DNA of 64,000 nucleotides. Origin: Ancylobacter lacus (GTDB lineage: Bacteria; Pseudomonadota; Alphaproteobacteria; Rhizobiales; Xanthobacteraceae). Of the stretch, positions 31,152-39,414 are shown in pieces. Made by a program: the position numbers and the translations under genes. Location of the stretch: contig NZ_JAHBGE010000072.1 of NCBI RefSeq assembly GCF_018390635.1, forward strand, positions 1 through 64,000. The letters run 5' to 3'. The notes beneath the pieces were generated by a model. The model was not told where the DNA came from. It searched no databases and saw only the letters and a program-made list of their open reading frames with translations. Position 1 is the stretch's first letter. Every line of letters starts with the position of its first letter.

Positions 31152-32459
31152 TCAACTCCGACCGAAGACGCGGCGGAAAATGGTGTCGACGTGCTTGAGG
31201 TGGTAGCCGAGGTCGAATTTCTCGGCGATCTCCTCTTCGCTCAGATAGCGGCGCACGTCGGGATCGGCGGTCAGCAGCGCCTGGAATTCGCCCTCGCCGC
31301 GCCAGACCGGCATGGCATTGCGCTGCACGAGGCGATAGGCGTCTTCCCGTGCGGCGCCTTTCTGGGTCAGCGCCAGCAGCACGCGCTGCGAATGCACCAG
31401 CCCGCCCAGCCGGTCCAGGTTCTTCTGCATGTTCTCGGGATAGACCACCAGCTTCTCGATCACGCCCGCGAGACGGTTCAGCGCGAAATCGAGCGTGACC
31501 GTCGCGTCGGGCCCGATCATCCGCTCCACCGAGGAATGCGAGATGTCCCGCTCATGCCACAGCGCGACATTCTCCAGCGCCGGCGTGACCATGCCGCGGA
31601 CCAGCCGGGCGAGGCCGGTGATGTTCTCCGTCAGCACCGGGTTGCGCTTGTGCGGCATGGCCGAGGAGCCCTTCTGGCCGGCGGAGAAGAACTCCTCGGC
31701 TTCCAGAACCTCGGTGCGCTGTAGGTGTCGGATTTCCGTCGCGACCCGCTCCATCGAGGAAGCGACCACGCCAAGGGCGGCGAAATAGGCGGCGTGGCGG
31801 TCGCGCGGGATCACCTGGGTCGACACCGGCTCGACCTTCAGCCCCATCTTTGCCGCGACATATTCCTCAACGCGGGGGTCGATCTGGGCGAAGGTGCCGA
31901 CGGCGCCCGAGATGGCGCAGGTCGCGACCTCCTCGCGCGCGGCAACGAGCCGGGTGCGGTTGCGCTGGAATTCAGCATGCGCCTGCGCCAGCTTCAGGCC
32001 GAAGGTGGTGGGCTCGGCGTGGATGCCATGCGAGCGGCCGATGGTCGGGGTCAGCTTGTGCTCGAAGGCGCGTGCCTCCAGCGCCTTCAGCAGCCGGTCG
32101 GTATCGGCGATGAGGATGTCGGCGGCGCGCACGAGCTGGACCGACAGGCAGGTGTCCAGCACGTCGGATGACGTCATGCCCTGATGGACGAAGCGGGCTT
32201 CCGGCCCGACGATCTCGGCGAGATGGGTGAGGAAGGCGATGACGTCGTGCTTCACCTCCGCCTCGATCGCGTCGATGCGGCCGACATCGAAGGTCGCGTC
32301 CTTCGCCTTTTCCCAGATGGTTGCCGCCGCCTCCCTAGGCACCACGCCCAGTTCGGCGAGGGCGTCGGTGGCGTGGGCCTCGATCTCGAACCAGATGCGG
32401 AAGCGGGTCTGAGGCTCCCAGATGGCGGCCATTTCGGGACGGGTATAGCGCGGGATCAC
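31152..32459 (-). CDS. purB: adenylosuccinate lyase
   Basis: This 435-residue fumarase/aspartase-superfamily enzyme acts twice in purine synthesis (SAICAR to AICAR, and adenylosuccinate to AMP). The family signature is GQKGSSAMPHKRNP, with the flexible catalytic-Ser loop. H-containing TIGRSHGIHAEPTTFGLK and FVHQGMTSSDVLDT form the other active-site segments. The start codon is GTG at 32459, encoding the conserved MIPRYTRPEMAAIWE opening; no ATG fits better, and the Shine-Dalgarno is weak. Leftward, downstream of rpe and a 74-aa gene. Confidence 0.97.
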   Translation of the reverse strand: MIPRYTRPEMAAIWEPQTRFRIWFEIEAHATDALAELGVVPREAAATIWEKAKDATFDVGRIDAIEAEVKHDVIAFLTHLAEIVGPEARFVHQGMTSSDVLDTCLSVQLVRAADILIADTDRLLKALEARAFEHKLTPTIGRSHGIHAEPTTFGLKLAQAHAEFQRNRTRLVAAREEVATCAISGAVGTFAQIDPRVEEYVAAKMGLKVEPVSTQVIPRDRHAAYFAALGVVASSMERVATEIRHLQRTEVLEAEEFFSAGQKGSSAMPHKRNPVLTENITGLARLVRGMVTPALENVALWHERDISHSSVERMIGPDATVTLDFALNRLAGVIEKLVVYPENMQKNLDRLGGLVHSQRVLLALTQKGAAREDAYRLVQRNAMPVWRGEGEFQALLTADPDVRRYLSEEEIAEKFDLGYHLKHVDTIFRRVFGRS

Positions 32460-32547
32460 GGGCGGCTCTTTCGTCAGGAGAGGATTGCCGGGGCTCTAGC
32501 AGATCGGCAGGAGCCCGACAAATCCCCGGGCCACCGACCCGCCGACG

Positions 32548-32772
32548 TCAGCCCGTCGCCGGAAAGCCGAGCCGCTCGAACCGGTGGGCGTCCATGTCCT
32601 GATGGCAGACGCAGTAATATTGCCGCGCAATGTCCTCGATCAGCCGGCTGCGGGCCAGCCGCGGGCCGGGGATGTGGCGTTCGATCCACCGGTCGGGAAT
32701 GCTGAGCACCATGCCGGCCTCCAGCCGGCACAGGATCTTTCTGAGCTCATCGCCGTTCGCGCCGTTTTCCAC
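32548..32772 (-). CDS. small unknown protein with GTG start
   Basis: This encodes a 74-residue protein (MENGANGDELRKILCRLEAG). GTG at 32772 is preceded by GGAGGGGGG six bases upstream, an unusually strong ribosome-binding site that decides the start. The protein is compact, with a helix (DELRKILCRL), the segment MVLSIPDRWIERHIPG, and Cys residues in YYCVCHQD. It lacks a signal peptide or membrane segment. It lies 37 bp after rpe and 88 bp before purB on the same strand, so it is likely co-transcribed. Family not recognised, but the codon pattern and ribosome-binding site make it a believable gene. DNA- or RNA-binding is possible but not shown. Confidence 0.75.
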   Translation of the reverse strand: MENGANGDELRKILCRLEAGMVLSIPDRWIERHIPGPRLARSRLIEDIARQYYCVCHQDMDAHRFERLGFPATG

Positions 32773-32809
32773 CTTGCCCCCCTCCCAGACGCCGCACCGC
32801 TGGCGGCGG

Positions 32810-33496
32810 TCAGACCATCTCGCCCCGGGCCAATGCCGCCGCCTCGCGAATGGCGGCGATATTGTCCGCATAGGCATCCGGGCCGCCGCGGAGCACGCTG
32901 GAACCGGCGACGAACACGCTCGCGCCCGCCGCCGCGCAGGCCCCCGCATTGTCCGGCCCTACGCCGCCGTCGACCTCGATGACGATGGGACGATCCGCGA
33001 TCATTGCCTTCACATCCGCGACCTTGTCGAGCATGGGCGCCAGGAAGGCCTGCCCGCCGAAGCCGGGATTCACCGTCATCACCAGCACGAGATCGACAAG
33101 GTCGAGCACATGGGCGACGGCGCTGGCCGGCGTGCCGGGATTGAGCGCGACGCCCGCCCGGCAGCCCAGCGCCCGCACCGCCTGCAGCGAGCGGTGCAGA
33201 TGCGGCCCGGCTTCGGCGTGGACGGTGATGTGGTCGGCCCCGGCCTTGGCGAAGGCCTCGAGATAGGGGTCGACCGGCGCGATCATCAGATGCACGTCGA
33301 AGGTGCGGGCGCTGAGCGGGCGCAGCGCCCGCACCACTTCCGGCCCGAAGGAAATGTTCGGCACGAAATGGCCGTCCATCACGTCGAGATGGATCCAGTC
33401 GGCCCCGGCGACGTCCAGCGCCCGCACCTCCTCGCCGAAACGGGCGAAATCGCTGGCAAGAATCGAGGGGGCGATGATGAGCGGCGCGAAGGACAT
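32810..33496 (-). CDS. rpe: ribulose-phosphate 3-epimerase
   Basis: This 228-residue TIM-barrel enzyme interconverts ribulose-5-P and xylulose-5-P (pentose phosphate or Calvin cycle). Metal-binding and catalytic stretches are IIAPSILASDFARFG, WIHLDVMDGHFVPNISFGPEVV, TVHAEAG, LVLVMTVNPGFGGQAF and IEVDGGVGPDNA, all intact. Leftward; followed by the small GTG-start gene and purB. The rpe-purB neighbourhood is frequent in Hyphomicrobiales. Confidence 0.96.
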   Translation of the reverse strand: MSFAPLIIAPSILASDFARFGEEVRALDVAGADWIHLDVMDGHFVPNISFGPEVVRALRPLSARTFDVHLMIAPVDPYLEAFAKAGADHITVHAEAGPHLHRSLQAVRALGCRAGVALNPGTPASAVAHVLDLVDLVLVMTVNPGFGGQAFLAPMLDKVADVKAMIADRPIVIEVDGGVGPDNAGACAAAGASVFVAGSSVLRGGPDAYADNIAAIREAAALARGEMV

Positions 33497-33585
33497 GCGG
33501 TTCCTATCCCGGATAGCGTGGGTGTCGCCTGGCGGATGATCCGCCCTAGCAGGGGATGCCCGTCACGGCAATCCGGCAACGGCCC

Positions 33586-34578
33586 TCAGCGTCCCCAGCG
33601 GTCGCGCCAGGCCGGCTTGGCGTCGACGAAGGGCAGCGCTGTCGCTTCGAACACGCCGCGCGCGCAGGCACGCGCCAGCGCATCCACCGCCGCCACGCCG
33701 AGCCACGTCATGTCGGTGATGGGGTCGACGAGAGGGCGCCGGCCGGTGGCGGCGACGAACACCGTGTCGCCGTCCAGCGGGGTGTGCACTGGCCAGATCG
33801 CCCGCGCCAGCCCGTCATGCGCCATGACCGCGAGCCGCTTGCACTGCGCCTTGGTGAGCGCGGCATCGGTGGCGACGACCGCGATAGTGGTGTTGGCCCC
33901 GGCCTGCACGCCCTTGATGACGGGAGACAGGGTTGGAGGCGGAAGAGGCGAGGGAAGGCCGAGCCCGCCGAATTCGCCGTCGCGCTCGAAGGGGGCCGCC
34001 CAGAAATGCGGGCCATCACCCACCGTCACCGAGCCGACTGCGTTCACCGCGACGACGGCGCCGACGGTGTGGCCGGCCGCCGAGACGGCGGAGGCCGAGC
34101 CCAGCCCGCCCTTGAGCCGCGCGGTGGAAGCCCCGGTGCCGGCGCCCACGCTGCCCAGCGCAAAGTCCATCCCGGCGGCTTCTGCCGCGGCATGGCCGAG
34201 ATCGCGATGGGGCGGGAAGCGGCCCCAGGCCTTGTCGCCGCCATTCAGCAGATCGAACAGCACCGCGCCGGGCACGATCGGCACCCGCGCCGCTCCCACC
34301 GCGAAGCCGATGCCCCTTTCGGCCAGGAACGCCATTACCCCGGTGGTGGCGTCGATGCCGAAAGCCGAGCCACCGCTGAGGGTTAGCGCATGGATGGCGC
34401 CCACCGTGCTGTCGGGCGCGAGCAGGTCGGTCTCGCGCGTGCCCGGCCCGCCGCCGCGCACGTCCACCGAGGCCACGGCAGGCTCGTCGAACAGCACGGC
34501 GGTGACGCCGGAGGCGAGGGCGGGGTCGGTGGCGTTGCCGACACGGACGCCGTCGACATCGGTGATGAGATTGCGCAT
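33586..34578 (-). CDS. P1-family (DmpA/NylC-like) self-processing peptidase
   Basis: This 330-residue N-terminal-nucleophile hydrolase starts MRNLITDVDGVRVGNATD with GGGGAGG upstream of 34578. The glycine-rich RGGGPGTRETDLL and LSGGSAFGIDATTGVM segments match family P1. The likely autocleavage/nucleophile is Asn229-Thr230 in AGANTTIAVVATDAALTK, the pattern of NylC-type oligomer hydrolases. After cleavage Thr230 would be the catalytic residue of the beta chain. Substrate is unknown (beta-peptide, D-amino-acid peptide or amide oligomer are family options). Divergent from ccdA. Confidence 0.88.
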   Translation of the reverse strand: MRNLITDVDGVRVGNATDPALASGVTAVLFDEPAVASVDVRGGGPGTRETDLLAPDSTVGAIHALTLSGGSAFGIDATTGVMAFLAERGIGFAVGAARVPIVPGAVLFDLLNGGDKAWGRFPPHRDLGHAAAEAAGMDFALGSVGAGTGASTARLKGGLGSASAVSAAGHTVGAVVAVNAVGSVTVGDGPHFWAAPFERDGEFGGLGLPSPLPPPTLSPVIKGVQAGANTTIAVVATDAALTKAQCKRLAVMAHDGLARAIWPVHTPLDGDTVFVAATGRRPLVDPITDMTWLGVAAVDALARACARGVFEATALPFVDAKPAWRDRWGR

Positions 34579-34712
34579 GGGAGCCTCCCCGGATTTCCTA
34601 TCACATCCGGGCGATGCGCGGGCGCGACGCATTGCGCGGACGGGTCGCCTCGTGCTCTTGGGGGGCTCGGTGCAGTGGACGAGGTGCTCGAACGACATGA
34701 TGGCTGCTCGCC

Positions 34713-35444
34713 ATGGCTGACGTCACGATTCCGGCGGCGTTCGTCGCCGGCCTTGCCAGCTTCGCCTCGCCCTGCGTGCTGCCGCTGGTGCCGCCGTACC
34801 TGTGCTACCTCGCCGGCACCAGCCTGGACCAGATCACCCACAAGGCGCCGACGGATGCCGCGGCACGGCGGACGCTGGCGGCCGCGCTGGTCTTCGTCGC
34901 CGGATTCTCCACCGTCTTCGTCGCGCTGGGAGCCGGGGCGTCGGTGCTGGGCGGCTATCTCCGGCTTTACGCGCAGGAGCTGGCGATCTTCGCCGGCGTC
35001 TGCATCCTGTTGATGGGGCTTCACTTTCTCGGCGTCTTCCGGTTCGGCTGGCTGGTGCGGACCAAGCGGGTGCATGTCGATGCCCCGGTCGGGCTTGGCG
35101 GCGCCTATCTGATGGGGCTCGCCTTCGCCTTCGGCTGGACCCCCTGCATCGGCCCCGTGCTGGCGGCGATCCTGGCGGTGGCGGCGTCCGAACAGACCCT
35201 GACCCGCGGCGCCGGGCTTCTCGCGATCTATTCCGCCGGGCTCGGCGTGCCGTTCCTGCTGGTGGCGGCGGCGGCGCGACCGGCGCTGGGACTGCTCGTC
35301 CATGCGCGGCGCTATCTGCCGATGGTCGAGAAGGCGATGGGTGGGCTGCTTGTGCTCACCGGTATCGGGTTCCTCTCCGGCTGGATCGCGCAGGCGAGCT
35401 TCTGGCTGCTGGAGACCTTTCCGCTGCTGTCCCGGCTGGGCTGA
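34713..35444 (+). CDS. ccdA: cytochrome c biogenesis protein CcdA
   Basis: This 243-residue six-helix membrane protein of the DsbD-beta/CcdA family carries reducing equivalents across the inner membrane for haem-attachment thiols. Redox cysteines are in SPCVLPLVPPYLCYLAG (Cys21, with Cys31 nearby) and GWTPCIGPVLAAIL (Cys145), with the flanking prolines typical of the family. The start MADVTIPAAFVAGLASF at 34713 matches relatives, although no strong Shine-Dalgarno is visible. Partner thioredoxin-like proteins are not in the window. Confidence 0.93.
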   Translation: MADVTIPAAFVAGLASFASPCVLPLVPPYLCYLAGTSLDQITHKAPTDAAARRTLAAALVFVAGFSTVFVALGAGASVLGGYLRLYAQELAIFAGVCILLMGLHFLGVFRFGWLVRTKRVHVDAPVGLGGAYLMGLAFAFGWTPCIGPVLAAILAVAASEQTLTRGAGLLAIYSAGLGVPFLLVAAAARPALGLLVHARRYLPMVEKAMGGLLVLTGIGFLSGWIAQASFWLLETFPLLSRLG

Positions 35445-36036
35445 ACGCGCCCCGAAAGCGAGTGGAGGGTCAGTGCGGTGAGGTGGACGATGAGTCCGAT
35501 CCTGCTCGTTCCCGCCGGTCCGGAGTCCATCCATTCCTTCTTCGCCGCCCCGGTCCGCCGCGTGACCCGGTTCCGTCTCGACGGCCCTGCGGCGGAGCCG
35601 TCGCGAACGGTGCTGCCGAGGGGGCGGCCGGCGGCCGGAGGCATGTCTCTCACCCGACGCCCCGGAACGGCCCCCGCCGCGCGGATGGCGACGCCCGAGC
35701 GGTGGCCCGCCTTCCGGTCTGCCGCGCCGTTACCGGGTTCGGGGCGATGCGTCGGTGGCTCGGGTACCGGGGGAGGGGCGCCGCCGCGCCGCCGCATGCT
35801 GTCGCCGCGTGCTGCCGCCGCTTGCCGGTGCCGCGCTGGCGCCGGTCGCCGAGCCGAAGCCCCGTCGCGCCCCGGCCTTCGCCTCCGCCACCTTCATGCC
35901 GCTGTTCCGCGCCTTGGCCCCGCACCCTGCCGGCTTCCCCCGCGCTTCGCCCGCCCAAAACAAAACCCGCCGGGGTGGTGCCCCGGCGGGTTGGTGTCGC
36001 GGGCGGTGCGGCCGGGCGAGCCCGGCCGCGCGCGGC
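35445..36036. other. 592-bp region without a supported gene
   Basis: Frames are open by GC bias only. Candidate proteins are Arg/Pro/Ala-rich, and one begins after GAGGTGG at 35490, but it runs antisense into livK and lacks any recognisable fold. The right end contains the livK terminator at 35957-35992. Nothing else is recognised. Confidence 0.5.
35957..35992 (-). terminator. intrinsic terminator of livK and the liv operon
   Basis: On the minus strand a 12-bp perfect stem (aacccgccgggg/ccccggcgggtt, 5-nt loop) is followed by TTTTGTTTTG. It lies 44 bp after the livK stop. Same tail style as the grxD terminator. Confidence 0.88.
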
Positions 36037-37137
36037 TCACATCTCGGTGTAGCCGCCGTCCTTCCAGACATACATGACGTAGTCTAGGTTGGTGCGGTCG
36101 CCCTTCTTGTCGAAGGTCAGGGTGCCGAGCACGGTGTTGAACGGCTTGCCGGAGTGGATGTAGTCCTCGATCTTCTTGGCATCGAGCGACTTGGTGGCCT
36201 CGGCCGCCTGCTGCAGCACCTGGCCGGCGGCGTAGGTGTAGAGCACGTAGCCTTCCGGATCGATGCCCTTCGCCTTGAAGGACTCGACGACCTTGGCGGC
36301 CGCCGGGTTCTTGCGCGGATCGGGACCGAAGGTCATGAGGGTGCCCGCGGCGCCCGGACCGGCGATGGTCCAGAATTCCTTGTCGGTGATGCCGTCACCC
36401 GAGAACAGCACGGTCTTCATGCCCTGGTCGCGCATCTGGCGCACCAGCAGGCCGGCTTCGGTGTGCAGGCCGCCATAGTAGAGCACGTCGACATTGGCCG
36501 CCTTCAGCTTCGACACGAGCGCGGAGTAGTCCTTCTCGCCCGGGTTGATGCCTTCGTAGATCACTTCCTTGACGCCGCCGGCGTTGATCGCCTTCTGCGT
36601 CTCGTCCGCCAGACCCTTGCCGTAGGGGGTCTTGTCGTGGACGATCGCGATCTTCTTGTCCTTCAGGTTCTTGATGATGTACTCGCCGGCGACCGCGCCC
36701 TGCTGGTCGTCGCGGCCGCAGGTGCGGAACACGTTGGAGAGGCCGCGCTCGGTCAGCTTCGGGTTGGTCGAGGCCGGGCTGATGGCGATCACGTTGCCTT
36801 CGGCATACTGCTCGGAGGCGGGGATCGAGACGCCGGAGTTGAAGTGGCCGAGAACGAACTTCACGCCGTCGGCGATGAACTTGTTCGCGACCGAGACGCC
36901 CTGCTCGGGCTTGGAGGCGTCGTCACCGACGAGGATCTCGACCTTCTGGCCGAGGAGGCCGCCGGAGGCGTTGATGTCGGTGGCCCACTGGTCGGCGCCG
37001 TTCTTGAGCTGCGCGCCGAAGGTGGCGTTCGGGCCGGTGATCGGGCCGCCGACGCCCACCTTCACCTGGGCGGAGGCCGGAGCCGCCAGCGCCATGGCGG
37101 CGCCGAGCGCCATGCCGGCAAACAGAAGTTTCTTCAT
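36037..37137 (-). CDS. branched-chain amino-acid-type ABC transporter substrate-binding protein
   Basis: This 366-residue periplasmic LivK/LivJ-like binding protein has a signal peptide MKKLLFAGMALGAAMALAAPASAQ. The type I periplasmic-binding fold follows (VKVGVGGPITGPNATFGAQLKNGADQ; GVKFVLGHFNSGVSIPASE; KIAIVHDKTPYGKGLADE). GGGGAA precedes 37137. Last gene of the livH-M-G-F-small membrane protein-livK series and followed by a strong terminator. Leu/Ile/Val is the default guess; this family also takes other amino acids, amides or aromatic acids, so the ligand is open. Confidence 0.92.
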   Translation of the reverse strand: MKKLLFAGMALGAAMALAAPASAQVKVGVGGPITGPNATFGAQLKNGADQWATDINASGGLLGQKVEILVGDDASKPEQGVSVANKFIADGVKFVLGHFNSGVSIPASEQYAEGNVIAISPASTNPKLTERGLSNVFRTCGRDDQQGAVAGEYIIKNLKDKKIAIVHDKTPYGKGLADETQKAINAGGVKEVIYEGINPGEKDYSALVSKLKAANVDVLYYGGLHTEAGLLVRQMRDQGMKTVLFSGDGITDKEFWTIAGPGAAGTLMTFGPDPRKNPAAAKVVESFKAKGIDPEGYVLYTYAAGQVLQQAAEATKSLDAKKIEDYIHSGKPFNTVLGTLTFDKKGDRTNLDYVMYVWKDGGYTEM

Positions 37138-37251
37138 GAAGTTTCCCCTGATGGTGAGATGGTAGTTCCGTAGAAAATCCAGCGCCGTTGCGGGCCTCAT
37201 CATGCTCTTTTCGGCGCCGGAGTCGACGGCGAAGCTGCGCGGGCGGGTCTC

Positions 37252-37710
37252 TCAGGGCCGGCGGCCCGAGACCCAGCCGAACAACCCCGCCTGACGATAG
37301 AGCCAACCATAGCGGGTGGCCATCTGCGAGGCCCGCTCCGCCCGGAAGCCGAGCGTGGCGAGCGCCAGCAGGAAGGCGGTATCGCTCAGGAAGTGCTGGC
37401 CCGAGAGCAGCGTGCCCTGGAACAGCGCATAGTGGAAGAAACGCACCACGCAACCCAGGAGGAGCGCGTAGGTCACGACCTGCCGGTAGGGCCGCCAGGT
37501 GGAGGCGATGGCCCGGCCCGAGAGCCAGGCCGCGCCGCCGCCGAGCACGACGGTGACGAGCAGGAAGTCGCCGCGCGAGACCTCGACGACCAGCGCGGGC
37601 GCGAACGCCGCCGCCGCGAGGATGGCGAGGATGACGAGCGCGGGCACGACCACGGCGATGCCGGAAGGCGCGCCGTTGGCGATGACGGTGCCGGTGGTGT
37701 TGGTGGCCAT
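37252..37710 (-). CDS. small membrane protein of the liv operon (DUF6867-like)
   Basis: This 152-residue protein has about four transmembrane segments (GIAVVVPALVILAILAAAAFA; FLLVTVVLGGGAAWLSG; VTYALLLGCVVRFFHYALF; SDTAFLLALATLGFRA). GGGAGG lies seven bases before the ATG at 37710, and the gene begins one base after the livF stop, so it is surely part of the operon. The context and content match the small protein often labelled DUF6867 next to branched-chain ABC transporters in Hyphomicrobiales; that label is from memory of the neighbourhood. Function unknown. Confidence 0.8.
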   Translation of the reverse strand: MATNTTGTVIANGAPSGIAVVVPALVILAILAAAAFAPALVVEVSRGDFLLVTVVLGGGAAWLSGRAIASTWRPYRQVVTYALLLGCVVRFFHYALFQGTLLSGQHFLSDTAFLLALATLGFRAERASQMATRYGWLYRQAGLFGWVSGRRP

Positions 37711-37711
37711 G

Positions 37712-38458
37712 TCAGTGCCTCCCGCCTTCGAGATAGGCGGCCCGCACCTCGGGCCGCTCCAGCAGCTCGCGGCCTTCGCCGGCGAGCGTGACCACGCCGT
37801 TGACCAGCACATAGCCGCGATGGGCGAGCTTGAGCGCGTGGAACGCGTTCTGCTCCACCAGGAACACGGTGAGCCCCTCGTTGCGGTTCAGCTCGCGGAT
37901 GGCGTCGAAGATCTGGCGCACGATCAGCGGGGCGAGGCCGAGCGAGGGCTCGTCCAGCATCAGCAGGCGGGGCCGGCTCATCAGCGCGCGGCCAATGGCG
38001 AGCATCTGCTGCTCGCCGCCCGACAGGGTGCCGCCGCGCTGGCTGATGCGCTCCTTGAGGCGGGGGAACAGGGTGAAGACCTTGAGCAGGTCCTCGTCGA
38101 AATGGGCGAAGCCGTCGACCGACGCGCCCATCTGCAGGTTCTCGTACACGGTCATGCGCGGGAAGATGCGCCGCCCCTCGGGCGACTGCGCGATCTTGAG
38201 CTGCGCGATCTCGTGGGTCGGCATCCGGGTGATGTCGCGGCCCTCATAGAGGATCTGCCCCTCGCGGGCCCTCGGCTGGCCGAAGATGGTCATCATCAGG
38301 GTCGACTTGCCGGCGCCGTTGGAGCCGATCAGGGTGACGATCTCGCCCCGGTTGACCTCCACGTCGACGCCCTTCAGCGCCATGATGTTGCCGTAGAAGG
38401 TCTTGACGCCGCGCACCGAGAGCATCGCGGCGGGGGTGGCTGGGCTGGTCTGGCTCAC
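37712..38458 (-). CDS. livF: branched-chain amino-acid-type ABC transporter ATPase, LivF
   Basis: This 248-residue cytoplasmic ATPase has Walker A GSNGAGKST, signature LSGGEQQ and Walker B LLMLDEPSLGLAP, with VEQN at the switch His position (LVEQNAFHAL, the usual LivF form). The start is GTG at 38458, overlapping the livG stop by four bases, with GGGAG upstream. It forms the heterodimeric NBD pair with LivG driving LivHM. Confidence 0.95.
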   Translation of the reverse strand: MSQTSPATPAAMLSVRGVKTFYGNIMALKGVDVEVNRGEIVTLIGSNGAGKSTLMMTIFGQPRAREGQILYEGRDITRMPTHEIAQLKIAQSPEGRRIFPRMTVYENLQMGASVDGFAHFDEDLLKVFTLFPRLKERISQRGGTLSGGEQQMLAIGRALMSRPRLLMLDEPSLGLAPLIVRQIFDAIRELNRNEGLTVFLVEQNAFHALKLAHRGYVLVNGVVTLAGEGRELLERPEVRAAYLEGGRH

Positions 38459-39414
38459 GATGCCGCTCCCGTCTGTACGATCTCCTCGATCTCCGCCCCG
38501 GCTTCCTCCACCGCGTCCTCGTCGACGCCGAGATAGGCGGCGATCACGCGCGGGTCGCTCTTCACCGCCTCGGGGGTGCCGTCGGAGATCTTGGTGCCGT
38601 AGTCGAGCACGACGACGTGGTCGGAAATCTCCATCACCACGCTCATGTCATGCTCGATGAGCAGGATCGAGGTGCCGTGGTCGGCGCGGATGGAGCGCAG
38701 CAGGGTGTTGAGCTCCAGGCTCTCGCGCGGGTTGAGGCCGGCGGCGGGCTCGTCGAGGCAGAGCAGGATCGGGTCCGAGCACATGGCGCGGGCGATCTCC
38801 AGCCGGCGCTGGGCGCCGTAGGGCAGGTCGCCGGCGGGGTCGTCGGCCCGCTCCAGCAGCCCGACCTTGTCGAGCCAGAAGGTGGCCTTCTCGGTCGCCG
38901 CGCGCGCGGCGCGGCCCCAGCTCGGCAGGCCGAACAGGCCGCGCAGCGAATAGCCCGAGGCGCGCATCAGCGCGTTGTGCTGGGCCACCATCAGGTTTTC
39001 CAGCACGGTCATGCCGGTGAACAGCCGGATGTTCTGGAAGGTGCGGGCGACCTTCGCCTCGCCGGAGACGCGGTAGTCCGGCAGGCGCTCCAGCAGGTAG
39101 ACCGCGGCATCGCCGGTGGCGAGCGAGCGCTCGCCGATGGCGGTGGCGGCGTCGATCTCGGCCGGGGTGGCGGCGCGCCGGTGGGCGAGGGCGAGGCGGC
39201 CCGCGCTCGGCTTGTAGAAGCCGGTGATGCAGTTGAACACCGTGGTCTTGCCGGCGCCGTTCGGCCCGATGAGCGCGGTGATGTCGCCGCGCCCGACATT
39301 GAAGGACAGGTCGTTCACCGCGACCAGGCCGCCGAAGCGCATGAACAGGTGCTCGACGGTGAGGATGGGGTCGGTCTCCCACAGGCGGGAGCCGGAAGCG
39401 GGGGAGGAAGCCAT
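38455..39414 (-). CDS. livG: branched-chain amino-acid-type ABC transporter ATPase, LivG
   Basis: This 319-residue ATPase starts at ATG 39414, sharing one base with the livM stop (TGATG). Walker A is GPNGAGKTT; the long LivG insert (RRAATPAEIDAATAIGERSLATGDA) is followed by TFQNIRLF and LPYGAQRRLEIARAM (signature variant). Walker B is ILLCLDEPAAGLNP, with the switch His in LLIEHDMSVVM. It is longer than average because of that insert and an acidic C-terminal tail (DEDAVEEAGAEIEE). Coupled to livM and livF. Confidence 0.95.
   Translation of the reverse strand: MASSPASGSRLWETDPILTVEHLFMRFGGLVAVNDLSFNVGRGDITALIGPNGAGKTTVFNCITGFYKPSAGRLALAHRRAATPAEIDAATAIGERSLATGDAAVYLLERLPDYRVSGEAKVARTFQNIRLFTGMTVLENLMVAQHNALMRASGYSLRGLFGLPSWGRAARAATEKATFWLDKVGLLERADDPAGDLPYGAQRRLEIARAMCSDPILLCLDEPAAGLNPRESLELNTLLRSIRADHGTSILLIEHDMSVVMEISDHVVVLDYGTKISDGTPEAVKSDPRVIAAYLGVDEDAVEEAGAEIEEIVQTGAAS

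Noticed and set aside
35478-36077. 199-aa plus-strand frame in the gap before livK
   Set aside because: Arg/Pro/Ala-rich, crosses the livK terminator and runs antisense into livK; the GAGGTGG near 35480 is likely chance.
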